64,000 bases of DNA, from the NCBI GenBank assembly GCA_030620095.1, contig JAUTXW010000133.1, forward strand, positions 1-64,000, given 5' to 3'. Position numbers and translations under genes: made by a program. Position 1 is the stretch's first letter. Each line of letters opens with the position of its first letter. This document shows positions 10,780 through 21,781 of the stretch, piece by piece. The notes below the pieces were generated by a model. The model saw only the letters and a program-made list of their open reading frames with translations. It did not search any database and was not told the DNA's origin. The DNA comes from Kuschelorhynchus macadamiae. Its lineage: Eukaryota > Arthropoda > Insecta > Coleoptera > Curculionidae.

Positions 10780-13700
10780 CTAAGCCATTTTTGAGGTTGA
10801 CGGCTGTGATTCTAATGGTTCGATTCCTTCTAAATCGTTTGTCTTCCTCTGAAAATGATGAGGTTTCGTCATCACTACTTAAAGATCCCAGTGTGATAAC
10901 TAAATCATCAATCACCGTTTCAATTTGCCATCTACTTCCCAGTATTTATCTTCAATAGAACGAACATGTTTAACATACGATTTCCAATTTTCAGCCGATA
11001 TTGAGTCAATCGCTTCTAATGTTATTTAAATCTTTAATTGAAAGTTTACCGCTCTCGAATATACTTTTTTTACTCCTGCCCATGCAAGTTCAATAGGGTT
11101 GAGGTCGCACATGTATGGAGGCAGCCTTAAAGGTGTATGACCGAGGTTACATAAAAGACCGTCAATTTTATACTTTTTTTTCTCTAGGCTTGTTGGCTGA
11201 TATTACTTCATATAATTGATATTTTCTCTATGTTCGATCACATACAAGATTGTTACATTTAAGCTACGATATCATATGAGCTTTTGTAGAGTATTTAGTT
11301 GGCACTTTATCTTCTACGTGAGAATGATAAGACGCATTATCCATTACCACGACTGATTTGGGAGGAATGTTAGGTAGAAGCTTCTCGAGCAACCACTTTT
11401 CAAAATTATCTCTATCCATCCGTCCATGATAGTGTCCAGTTGTTAGTCTCGAGCGAACTATAATGAACTGACAGAATTTGTTCACTGTCATATTATTATC
11501 TACCCAGGTTTCGCCTAGATACACAATATTGCGTCCTTCTTGCCTTACAGTTGATAGATATTTCACCCGCCAGTCCCAAGTAGCATTTGATATTTTATAG
11601 GGGTAAAGGAATTGTTTCCATTCCCATCATATAAAACCTAACGTTTTATATTTAGGCCACAGTAACTTCATCGTACCTACTATATAACCCTTAAAGCGCT
11701 TAAATGGAGAATCCCATAATAGCAATGGTTACCTAAATAAAAACCTCTAAAAAACTAAAGGTTTTCTTATATGAGGTTACCATGTATTTTCCATCACTGC
11801 TACAAATCCCTTATATAAATTACATTAGTTATATTATGTTTACCAGAAAGTTACGATTACTTTTATGTTTCTAACTATATTCTATAGGTAAAACTATATA
11901 AACAATACATCATCATTGTTTATATAGTATTACCTATATACATCATCAAGTCTCATCTGCTTACTTGTTGATCTTTTTTCTTTGTCTGTTACACTATCGA
12001 GAATGTACAAATTATACTCCTCTGTCCTCGCCGTCGACTTTCTGTTTGACATTTTATTTTGATGGACGCCATGCACAGCAGATAGGAATGAATTATATGT
12101 TTGATATATTATTATTTTCATATGTTGCTAGAAGTGTCCGGACCGTTAAAAATGCATGCGGCGTATTATTTACTGTTAATATTACATGATCTACCCCCTC
12201 TAAAACTCAAGGGCCATCAAAAAAGTGAGAAATTAGCATTTATTAAATAAACTTTAAAAATATTTAAAAAAAAATATTTTCTTTTTCTGCAAATAAACTT
12301 TATTTCCGAACAAATATAATACATAAAAACCAGAAAATCATAATTTTAAAGAGCAAAAGTGCCTAATCGGCCTAAAAACTAAAATTTCTTTTTCCATTTC
12401 AAACATGGCGGAGAAAGCGTCATTTTTCTAGTTCGTAAATTTCTCTTCAGTATCGCCATTTTTGGTTCATTATAAAAGATAACGATTTATAACGGGGTTT
12501 GGTAATTTTATAAAACATTGAATTCTTTATATCACCATAAGGTACTAGTTTAAAACTTTAACGCACCATATAAAACTAAAGGAGTAATCTTATAAAACCT
12601 ATGGTAGCATTTTGGACTATTAGAAACACTTTCTCACTAGTAGTTTTATTAAAATCCAGGTAAGAGGTAATTTTCACGGCTAACGGTAACGTTATATTAC
12701 TATAGCTCCCTAAAATATCCGTTGGTCGACAAATGTCAAAATTTTCAATAACATAACCTAAAATTGTTTTCTGTTTTCATTCATTCATTTAAGACAATCT
12801 TTCTTTGAAGTATATGCAAAAATTTTCATTTGGTTTTTCACACACCTCCTGTAAAAAGAACTGCTATATTTGGCATGTTTCCAAGCACTAATTATGGAGG
12901 AGTTTTTATCGTTTTTATTCATTATTAATGCCCATATATTGTTGCAAAATTAAAAATATTATGAAAAAAGTGAGGTTGGAAATATAAAATTTTGTATAAG
13001 AGAATATAGAGGTTTTTTTGTGGCTGTATGGTTTTTTAAAATTTTCCGTATGATACTCTAATGTACCTTTAATATTCATAAAGGTATTTAGGCAAGTTAA
13101 TATATTTACATGATATATAACATATGTTTAAAGCATACTATAAAGTTTGGTTACCAATGGGTATATAATTAGGTGATAAATACCTTTATAAACTTTGTTT
13201 ATATAACTTCTGGCAAACAACACTTTAAGGTATATACCGAATCTTTTAAAAATACTTTTTTGGTAATGTAATATAACTTTAGGTATATTGGGCAGTATAA
13301 ATACTTTTATAAACTACATTTTACTAATGGTAATTCCATAAAACCTGGTAAACCTATATATAAACGTTGACTTGCTAAATAACTCTTATAAAAACTTCGT
13401 CACCATTTTATATACCTATTGGTAATCAAAAATGTTACTTGGGGTGCAAAAGTATTTGGTCTCTCAATGAGCAATTTTCGTTTATTTTGGCACTTGCGCC
13501 AAACAAAACTATTCAATCGTAAAAGCCGATTTAAGGTTTTATACCCGTACGGAAAATCTATTTTGTTCTTTACAGCACGAAGTAGGGGTTTGCAGGTCGG
13601 AACCTTCTTCAAGTTTATATAAAAACCCTCTATTGTTCGTCGAATTACTTGAAAATCACCATTGTCAATTTTATCTTTGTATGATAATCGGGGTCTTTTT

Positions 13701-13927
13701 TTACCAGGATATTTTAAAGGTGAAGTAGAACATGAGCGATTATTATGTTCTCTTTGAATTTTTCTTACACTACTTTTCGAAACACCAGTGTAAAATGCAA
13801 CGCGTTCTGTTCGATTTTGAATTGGAATAGTGAAACTATTATTTTCAGCTTCTCTAGTACAGGCCTCTATAACGCTCGCAATAACTTCACGTGCACCGCG
13901 AATTGTTTTTCCTCTTTTGCTCGGCAT
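10780..13927 (-). pseudogene. Tc1/mariner-group (IS630-like DDE) transposase, copy 1, interrupted
   Basis: A DDE transposase would bind the inverted ends and move the element. The start is taken at MPSKRGKTIR (13927), which matches MASKRGKTIR in copy 2. The first about 160 codons give a helix-turn-helix-type N-terminus and a basic GKKRPRLS stretch, ending at ERPN where the 1.87-kb element interrupts. Coding resumes at 11574 with WRVKYLSTVRQEGRN, then YLGETWVD, FEKWLLEKLLP, VVVMDNASYHS and, after frameshifts, LPPYMCDLNPIELAW. The second and third acidic residues are present (Asp in MDNAS, Glu in NPIE). The first position, normally D in YLDETWVD of this family, is G. The C-terminus ends in an acidic SSSDDETSSFSEED tail. 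Inactive by catalytic substitution, insertion and frameshifts. Confidence 0.85.
11575..13443. mobile_element. 1.87-kb element with CCCAAGTA ends inside the transposase
   Basis: The left end CCCAAGTAGCATTTGATATT and the right end (reverse complement CCCAAGTAACATTTTTGATT) form short inverted repeats. The flanks CAGT|...|GTGC may be a 2-bp GT duplication; I am not sure of it. Inside there is no recognisable gene; a 63-codon frame at 11930-12121 (minus) is unassigned. Both halves are full of 'tataaaac', 'ggtatataa' and 'ggtaat' words in opposite senses, like subterminal repeats of a non-autonomous DNA transposon. Class unknown. Confidence 0.7.
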
Positions 13928-14279
13928 CGTTACTTCGAAATAATAATTCAAATTCAACGCAACGCATTTATATAGAAATTAAAACAAATGCTCGAAATGT
14001 GTAGGCTCCACTAGAAATAGCTAGAACCTTCTCGCGGCAAGTGCATGGAGATTCTAGACACACCCCAATTACAAGTGGACCAGTGCGAAATTTACTATAT
14101 CCTCGATTAATTTTCCGTACCGCTTAGCTGGCGCACTTTATAGGTGAAGCGGCAAATTTTTACAACAAATAAAATAACATAAAATTATTTGCGTACACAA
14201 ATTTTACTTTTCCGCTTTCTTAAGACTATGAACCTTTATTTTAAAGACCGCCCGGTTTTCTTTCGCGTCGCGCACTTTA

Positions 14280-14970
14280 CTCGTATGAAAGGTGATCGTT
14301 TCAAATTTGAAAGATAAATACCTGTGTTCGAAAACCTCCGCTTTTAAAACTTTTTCTGAAATGTACTCTATTGAACGCACTTTCATCCCAATATATCTGA
14401 ACTGTTTCAAAATAACTAAGTCATTGCCCGTCCCAAATATGACAATAATGATATCAACCATGCAGTGTTAAGTCAAACTGGCATTTTCGAGAAAAATGCA
14501 TCGTTGTTTGGGGTATATAAGCGAGTAAGTAGGAAGAGAATACCCTGATTTTTATAATATTATTTATATTTGTTAAATTTTTTTAGCAAACCTTTGCTCT
14601 GTCCAGGACTTCTCCTCTATTCTGTAATAATATTTGTAGTAGTAATCATAGTGTTTATAATAATGATACAGGAAAAAGCAAAGAGATATTGGGATCAATG
14701 AATTTTGAAAGATATAAATAATAAATAATTATAAATATTTTACAAATAGTTTTATTTAGACGGTTAAATGAGAGGGTTCGGCCCCCCTGGATACCCCTAA
14801 ATATGCCTATAACTTTTCCAGCAATTGCTTTAAATACGTAACAGTATGAATGCTACTTCGAATTTTTTAAATTAAGTATCCAGAATGTTCATGAACCGTG
14901 TTTACTACAAAACTACAAACAATGAATGTACGAAAATCTAATACAGTTTAATAGATAATTACGATCTATA
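14280..14970. other. Spacer between the two inverted transposon copies
   Basis: About 690 bases. A minus-strand open frame (14204-14461) gives IIIVIFGTGNDLVILKQF and a plausible protein-like composition, but its end lies in the transposon terminus and I do not recognise it. The remainder is AT-rich with no feature. Confidence 0.4.
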
Positions 14971-15313
14971 TAAAGTGCGGGACACGAAAGAAAACCGGGT
15001 GGTCTTTAAAATAAAGGTTCACAGTCTTAGGCAAGCGGAAAAGTAAAATTTGTGTACGCAAATAAATTTTATTTGTTGTAATAGTTTGCCGCTTCACCTA
15101 TAAAGTGCGCCAGCTAAGCGGTACGGAAAATTAATCGAGGATTTAGTAAATTTCGCACTGGTCCACTTGTAATTGGGATGTGCCTAGAGTCTCCATGCAC
15201 TTGCCGCTAGAAGGATCAAGCTATTTCCAGTGGCGCCTATACATTTCGAGCATTTGTTTTCATTTCTATATAAATGCGTTGCGTTGAATTTGAATTATTA
15301 TTTCGAAGTAACG

Positions 15314-16423
15314 ATGGCGAGCAAAAGAGGAAAAACAATTCGAAGCGGTGTACGTGAAGTTATTGCAAGTGTTATAGCGGCCTGTACTAGAGAAGCTGAA
15401 AATAATAGTTTGACTATTCCAATTCAAAATCGAATAGAACGCGCTGCAGTTTACACTGGTGTTTCGGAAAGTAGTGTAAGAAAAATTCAAAGAGAACATA
15501 ATGATCGCTCATGTTCTACTTCACTTTTAAAATCTCCTGGTAAAAAAAGACCCCGATTATCAGATAAAATTAAAATTGACGATGGTGATTTTCAAGTAGA
15601 TTTTCGTAACGAAAAAAACAATCGGCTTTTAGAGGATTTTTATATAAACTTGAAGAATGACTATTCCGCAAAATGAAAGTGTTACAGATATTGCAAACCG
15701 CTTTATTATAGTACTGGTTCAGAAGCCGGATTTGTTACTGCTTTAGTTTTTCGCTAGGGACTAACAACTGGAGACTATCATGGACAGATGAATAGAGATA
15801 ATTTTGAAAAGTGGTTGTTCGAGAAGCTTCTACCTAAGATTCCTCCCAAATCAGTCGTGGTAATGGATAATGCGTCTTATCATTCTCACGTAGAAGATAA
15901 AGTGCCACCTAAATACTTTACAAAAGCTCATGATATCGTGGCTTAAATCGAACAATCTTCTATGTGATCCAACATGGAGAAAATATCAATTATATGAAGT
16001 AATATCAGCCAACAAGCCTAGAGAAAGAAAGTATAAAATTGACGGTCTTTTACGCAACCTCGGTCATACACCTTTAAGGCTGCATCTATACAACCCTATT
16101 GAACTTGCATGGGCAGGAGTAAAACATATATTCGACAGCGCAACACCGGTGAACTTTCAATTAAAGATTTAAATAAAATAACATTAGAAGCGATTCACTC
16201 AAAATCGGCTAAAAATTGGAAATCGTATGTTAAACCTGTTCGATCTATTGAAGATAAATACTGGGAAGTAGATGGCAAAATTGAAACGGTTATTGATGAT
16301 TTAGTTATCACACTGGGATCTTCAAGTAGTGACGACGAAACCTCATCATTTTCAGAGGAAGACAACGATTTAGAAGGAATCGAACCATTAAAATCACAGC
16401 CGTCAACCTCAAAAATGGCTTAG
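15314..16423 (+). pseudogene. Tc1/mariner-group (IS630-like DDE) transposase, copy 2, deleted
   Basis: It begins MASKRGKTIR at 15314 and follows copy 1 through SSVRKIQREH and GKKRPRLSD to about 15660. Then a block equivalent to roughly 100 residues, with the first catalytic Asp, is missing. The frame is found again at about 15745 (GLTTGDYHGQMNRDNFEKWL), with VVVMDNASYHSHVEDKVPPK (second Asp), a frameshift near 15935, WLKSNNLLCDP, RKYKIDGLLRNLGHTPLRL, and a YNPIELAWAG block that lost a few residues before the Glu. After another frameshift near 16150 the C-terminus runs to the acidic SSSDDETSSFSEED tail and stop at 16423. By combining the copies the spacing between the second Asp and the Glu is about 83 residues, far longer than the 34-41 of classical Tc1 or mariner. 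Confidence 0.85.
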
Positions 16424-16619
16424 TTTTTTTTTCATATATTTTGTAAAATTGTTCATAAAGTAGCTGTCAATAAAATGCTTCAAAATAATTAATTTTCTGT
16501 TCAATACCGGGTATTAAAAAATATCTAATATTGCAATTAATATTTGAAAAACTACAAAACTCATATTTTTCCAAAATTAACACATTAATGTAGTTACAGT
16601 AGGGAAGTCAGCACTGATT

Positions 16620-17342
16620 CCAGTGAACAAGATTTATCAAAATTTTAACTTATGCAGTTCGACTTTGGGCTATCCGGGTATAACAAAAGTGACCGTTTGT
16701 CTCCGTCTGTCATATTACTTTGTACAGGGGGCGTCATTGTGAAGTACTACACAGGGCGTTTCCTAATTGCGTGCTAATATTAAATAGGGGTGATTCTTGG
16801 ACCTTTTTAAGACAAAAGTTTAATATGAACCTAAAAGTCTTAACTTTGGAGATACAGGGTTTTAAAAAAAAACTTTTTTTTTATCCTAATTCTGATGCTA
16901 TTATAGATAAATAACTGTGTGAAATTTGATACACGTCTTTTATACATAAAAGGGCATTTTTTATTAACAATCAATTTTTGAAATTTCTACCGGTGGCGTG
17001 CATATGTAATTAACCTTGGTAAATCCGTATGCTCCTTAATGCATAGAAGACGTGTATCAAATTTCATGCAGTTATCTACAATAACATCAGAATTGGGATG
17101 AAAAAAAATGTTTTCTTTTTAAACTTTACCATCCTGTATCTCAAAAGTTAAGTCTTTAAGGACATAAAAACGCCCCCTTTAACATCAGCACGCAATTAGG
17201 AAACGCCCTGTATAGTACTTCACAATGACGGCGCCTGTATAAAGTAATATGACAAACGGAAACAGACGGCCACTTTTGGCATATCCGAGTAGCTTAAAGT
17301 CGAACTGCATAAATTAAAATTTTGATAAATCTCGTTCACTGG
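16620..17342. repeat. Palindrome with centre-inserted MITE, copy 2
   Basis: The same structure as 9890-10586: outer arms CCAGTGAAC ... GTTCACTGG, with the MITE (16752-17210, CAGGGCG...CGCCCTG) in the middle. The right MITE flank is TA; the left flank has mutated to CA. The internal sequences of the two copies are clearly homologous, so the nesting predates separation of the two transposon copies. Confidence 0.85.
16752..17210. mobile_element. MITE with CAGGGCGTTTCC ends, copy 2
   Basis: 459 bp, inverted ends as in 10022-10472, no ORF. The 3' TA is intact (17211-17212). Confidence 0.8.
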
Positions 17343-17834
17343 ATCTGATGCTGGCTGCTCTTGTAAAATCTGGACTTGTAAATCGTGTATCATTATACTG
17401 GGTGGTCCAATAATAGTGGACGTAGGCAGTAGCCCGGGAACCGTTAATGACAGAACTCAAGAAAAAATATATTTATAGGTAAATCGATCAAGAAAAATCA
17501 AAATTAAATCATTTTAAAATTCGAAAGTTCGCCGTTTTATCAACACAAAAGAGATATAGAAGTGCGGCACTCGAAAGAAAACAGACAAATATAGAAAAAG
17601 GTTCATTAAGTATAGTTTCATTTTTTAATTATCTGAAGTGCGTATAGTCAAAAAGAAGTGCCATATTATTATTATATTAAGAACGACGGGACACCACTGG
17701 TTTAAAGAGATTTCTTGGCCGACCTTCCTAAACCAATTGACTCCGCCCAGTTTTCCTTCGTGTCCCGCACTATACAGGGCGCGCTTTTTAATAATACTAT
17801 GAGCAATTTAATATATAATATGATTCGATGTATT

Positions 17835-18035
17835 TGGCCCTAAACTTCACTGGCCCAAACAGTTAATACCCCTAAAAGACATTTGCCCGAACCTACATTA
17901 CACATAACCGTCACTGGCGCTAACAGTCGAAATCCCGACACATTGGAATGCATGGAATTTGTCCTTGGCCTTAAACGTCGAAATACATAAATATGTACGC
18001 CAATGACGTAAGAAACTTCTGTCACTGTTGCCAAA
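17835..18035 (+). repeat. CACTGGCCCAAAC repeat, left copy
   Basis: Short quasi-repeats of TTGGCC.TAAAC / CACTGGCCCAAAC followed by CAGTCGAAATCCCGACACATT and GGAATGCATGGAAT. The reverse complement of the same string, in more compact form, lies at 29690-29810. Confidence 0.6.
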
Positions 18036-18039
18036 GTGC

Positions 18040-20135
18040 GTTATTGTTCAGATGAAGTACATATTTCCGAAAATATTAGTAAAATGATATGGTGTTTTTT
18101 TATTTATGGTTGATAACATGTTATTAATATTCCTAAATAATAAGTTTTAAATCGTTCTCAAAGAATTTTGTTTATAAAAATAGCAAATAGCTACGTATTA
18201 ATTTTACTGCGTCGTATCAGTGTTAGGATACAATAAAATAAATTTTACTAACATGATGTAAATTGTTAGTTGGTTCGGTTGTGAAACATGCAGAAATAAT
18301 ATGCAAGAATGCAAGCTTTTACTGTGTTCCGGATACGTCCTGAATTCTCAGCTCTTCGCCCATTCAAATGGGATTTCAAGAAAGGGAGTACTAGAAAGTT
18401 AGATTCGGCAATTTAAAAGGACTATCAATATTAGGACATCAGAATAATCGGAAAGTATATTGTAATGTACAAATTTCATATTGGTAAGTCACCTAGATTC
18501 TTTTTTTGTGTAGGTATACATTTTTTTCTTAAATGTTCCTCTTCGGATTTTCTACAATATATTGGGTTTTTAATGTATAGTGCACACTAAATGTTAGTTA
18601 AAAGAAAAACCTCAACAAAAACATTTGTATTTGGTTGATAACATGATTATGACATATAGTTGTGTTTGCATTTTTAGGAAAACCACGTAAATTCATGGAT
18701 GTATCATCCACAGTGGACTCCATTTTGGCAAATCGGGGTATGAATCTTAGACAACAATAAAAAATGAAAATCAGCTTTGCATATAAAATTATGAGTAGAC
18801 AGACATAGCAGTGAGGAATGGTTCTATGATCCATCTGAGAATAAATACAGAACTGCTGAGGTAATTCATATGTCAAAATAATTAGATATTTTAATAGAAA
18901 TGAGGCATTTCACCTTTTCAAAATATTTTCTTCTTACAAAGAAAACTTTTAGAAAAATTTGTTAAATAGGTAGCTAAATAAAGTGCTTAGAAGAAAAATA
19001 ATATTTTATTTCCTCTTTAAAATTTTAGTTTGTGAAGTTAAAGCCAAAAATGTTATTTCCTGATAAAATGGTGAACGCTTTGCGTCAAATAAAATATTTA
19101 ATCTAGCGTCATTCTGCTATTCTTTAACTTTTTTACAATAAACTTGCTGGGAGACCACTTCGGGAATATCCTGAAAATTTCATCCAAATTGTTGAAACCA
19201 CCGCAGAGTAATCGATATACATACATAAAAAAATACATAGGGTCAAATTGATAACCTCCTTCTTTAGTCTTTTAAAAATTGCATTAATATTTGTGACAAG
19301 GCCATCTAAACAAAATAAAGAAAATGCCTGCAGAATGTAAAAATGTATAGATGGTACAACTTCTGATTAAATCAAATATATTTATAACATGCCTAAGATA
19401 AAACTAGAATAATACTTCCACAAATAAGCATTTAGTATGATCAATTTTTTTGAAATTATATGGGCTCATTATTTAAATATAATATAAGAAGTTTTTTTTT
19501 GTTTTCTTTTTAAAATTCAAATAGCATAAGTTCACCAGGACCTGGTTATTTTTCTAAGTAGTGCAATATCTATTTCATTCATTTCTTTTTTTTTGAATAA
19601 GAGTATTAATTTTTTTGAAAGTAATTAAGAAAATTCTTTATTTTTAGTATGCCTAGGGACGACCACTATGTAATAAGATCACCAACAAGATGTAAGCTCT
19701 AGAAAGTTAGTATGTATGTCATTGATTAAAATCTGACCTTCTTACCAACTACACCAATTCAGTTATTGCCAGGGGCGAGGCAAGTGAAAACAATCCCTTT
19801 GTGACTTGAGAAGACTGATTACATCATACGAAGAAAATATTTACTGTAATGTGTTTTAAATAAAGTTAATGTTTAATATAATCTTAGGTTTAGATTTATT
19901 CTGAAAATAAACTATATCTTGACATTCACCATTTTGTCAAGTAGGTATTGTATGCCATTACAATGTGTCTGACCTACAATGAATAGACTTACTTCTTAAA
20001 ACTTTTATTATTTTTTATTGCTTTATTTACCAACAGTACACTAAAAGAATCTATGTTAATTTAATTAAAATTTGGATGATTAATTTATGCAATTGAATAA
20101 GTTAGTTTTCTTTACATTAAGGGTCAGTTATCCAA
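18040..20135. other. Non-coding stretch
   Basis: No convincing coding region. A 92-codon frame at 18598-18876 (minus) has no recognisable domain. One interspersed-repeat phrase at 19205-19265 is noted separately. Confidence 0.5.
19205..19265 (+). repeat. Interspersed repeat phrase (TTGATAACCTCCTT)
   Basis: AATCGATATACATACATAAA followed by CAAATTGATAACCTCCTT. It is matched in inverted orientation at 21236-21303 with about 80 percent identity by eye. From memory, closely similar phrases are very common in other insect genomes. Confidence 0.55.
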
Positions 20136-20139
20136 AAAC

Positions 20140-20450
20140 TATTTAACCTTATTCATATCCTCAATTAATAAATACTGCAATTCTTCCCATGTATTACTGG
20201 GGAAAATCAAAGTGGAGTCATCAGCATAGGCAACCACTTTACCCCCTCGTGCCAAGATTACAATAGATACAATATACATGTTAAAAAGCACAAGACGCAG
20301 CACTGTACCTTATGGTACCCCAATTTTGATTTCTTTAGGCTGACTCATAGCTCCTCCTCCTACTTTAACATAATTAAGTAGATACATTTTGAAATCATTC
20401 AACACGGATTCTCCACATCATATAGCTATCCACAATGTCCAGTAACAAAG
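20140..20450 (-). pseudogene. LINE reverse-transcriptase fragment with YADD block
   Basis: On the minus strand: MSQPKEIKIGVP, a stop, GTVLRLVLFNMYI, then VAYADDSTLIFPSNTWEELQ. These are RT block 4 (normally GVPQGTVLGPLLF) and the catalytic YADD block of an R1/Jockey-type LINE. Only about 100 residues survive and an in-frame stop replaces the Gln of PQG. Confidence 0.8.
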
Positions 20451-21235
20451 ATATATAACTTTTACAAATATTTGTGATTAAATACACAAAATGATTTAAA
20501 GTATCATTTTTTAAAATATAGCTATTATTGTGACATCCAGGGTTAGGCTAACTCCAGACTGGACTGGAAAAATTCATAAAAACTCTCAATTCATATACTT
20601 AATTAAAGTTATCATAACAAAAACACAGTTGTCTGTATTTTAAAAAGAAGGCAATCTATCTTGTTAATATTTTCAGAATTTGAAAGCTTGCTTCTTTAGC
20701 TTTAAGAAGCCAGTTATTTTGATAACTTCTTCAATTTGTTAAAAATAGTTCGTTCACACCTTAAATGTAGCTTCAAAATCCACCTAGCATATTTAGTCCA
20801 AAGTAAGGGTAGCTGTAATTAATTTCTTATGAAATTATTTGTAATCACAGACTTAAATTATTCATATTGTTAACAAGTGATATGATTTGTAGAATTTTAA
20901 TCAAAACCAATGCAAACTAAGCTTCAAAAATGATCATTGGAAATTGAATATCAGTATTTTTTTATTGTAAGGTTAAAAAACTCACAAAATTATACCTGGC
21001 TTCAAAACTGTTTTTGAAAAATTAATAATTTTGGTCTGTTGGATTTGGAGAAATTGAAAGAGCAAAAGATAATTATAGGCTCTGTTTACTATATCCGAGC
21101 TAAGCCCTGAAGAATGTTGTCACACCAACCAAGTTATTTGTTTGAAATTGTTTTTAAATAATTTTAATAAGAAAATTGGATTTTATTGTATTTAATAAAT
21201 CAGTGGTTCACCTGCCCAGACAAATTGGCATTTTA

Positions 21236-21303
21236 TCACCTTAAGGAGGTTATCAATTTAATCCTATTATTTTTTTTATGTAGGTACATCGAGTACTCCT
21301 GAT
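21236..21303 (-). repeat. Inverted partner of the 19205 repeat phrase
   Basis: AAGGAGGTTATCAATTTAAT ... TTATGTAGGTACATCGAGT is the reverse complement of the 19205-19265 phrase, 2 kb away. Confidence 0.55.
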
Positions 21304-21576
21304 TTGACCAATTGCGCCCAAGACAAAATATCTTACATTCACCATATCAGGAAAAAAATATGCCTGTTAATATCATGATTTGAGTTAATGTCACAAAGTT
21401 CAATTTTACTGATCATTTTAAATTTTAACAGTGAATATAGCTAGTTTTCTATAAATGTGTAGAGATGGCACATTTTATGCAATATTAATATGGTGATTGT
21501 GATTAGCTACTTATTTATTTTGGATGTCCATAAGCTTTACCAAGTTTAGGTAGGTAGTAGGTAGACCAGGTAGTAG

Positions 21577-21781
<205 letters not shown>

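Larger units (their letters stand above)
9545..14277 (-). mobile_element. Tc1/mariner-group DNA transposon, copy 1 (minus)
   Basis: The ends are AAGTGCCGGACACGAAAGG (9545) and the reverse complement of AAGTGCGCGACGCGAAAG (14277), each flanked by TA (9543-9544 and 14278-14279), as expected for this group. The element holds a transposase pseudogene on the minus strand and, on its 3' side, a palindrome with a nested MITE (9890-10586). It is 4.7 kb only because a 1.87-kb element is inserted at 11575-13443. Copy 2 at 14973-17772 lies in the opposite orientation. Confidence 0.85.
14973..17772 (+). mobile_element. Tc1/mariner-group DNA transposon, copy 2 (plus)
   Basis: The ends AAGTGCGGGACACGAAAG (14973) and its complement CTTCGTGTCCCGCACT (to 17772) are flanked by TA (14971-14972 and 17773-17774). 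It is the same element as copy 1, with the transposase on the plus strand, the same 5' leader and the same 3' palindrome plus MITE. At 2.8 kb it lacks the CCCAAGTA insertion and has lost part of the transposase. Confidence 0.85.

Noticed and set aside
14204..14461. Spacer frame as an NDUFAF3-like (DUF498) protein
   Set aside because: The 'I-I-V-G-T-G' start is suggestive but the rest does not follow the family's pattern; no function assigned.
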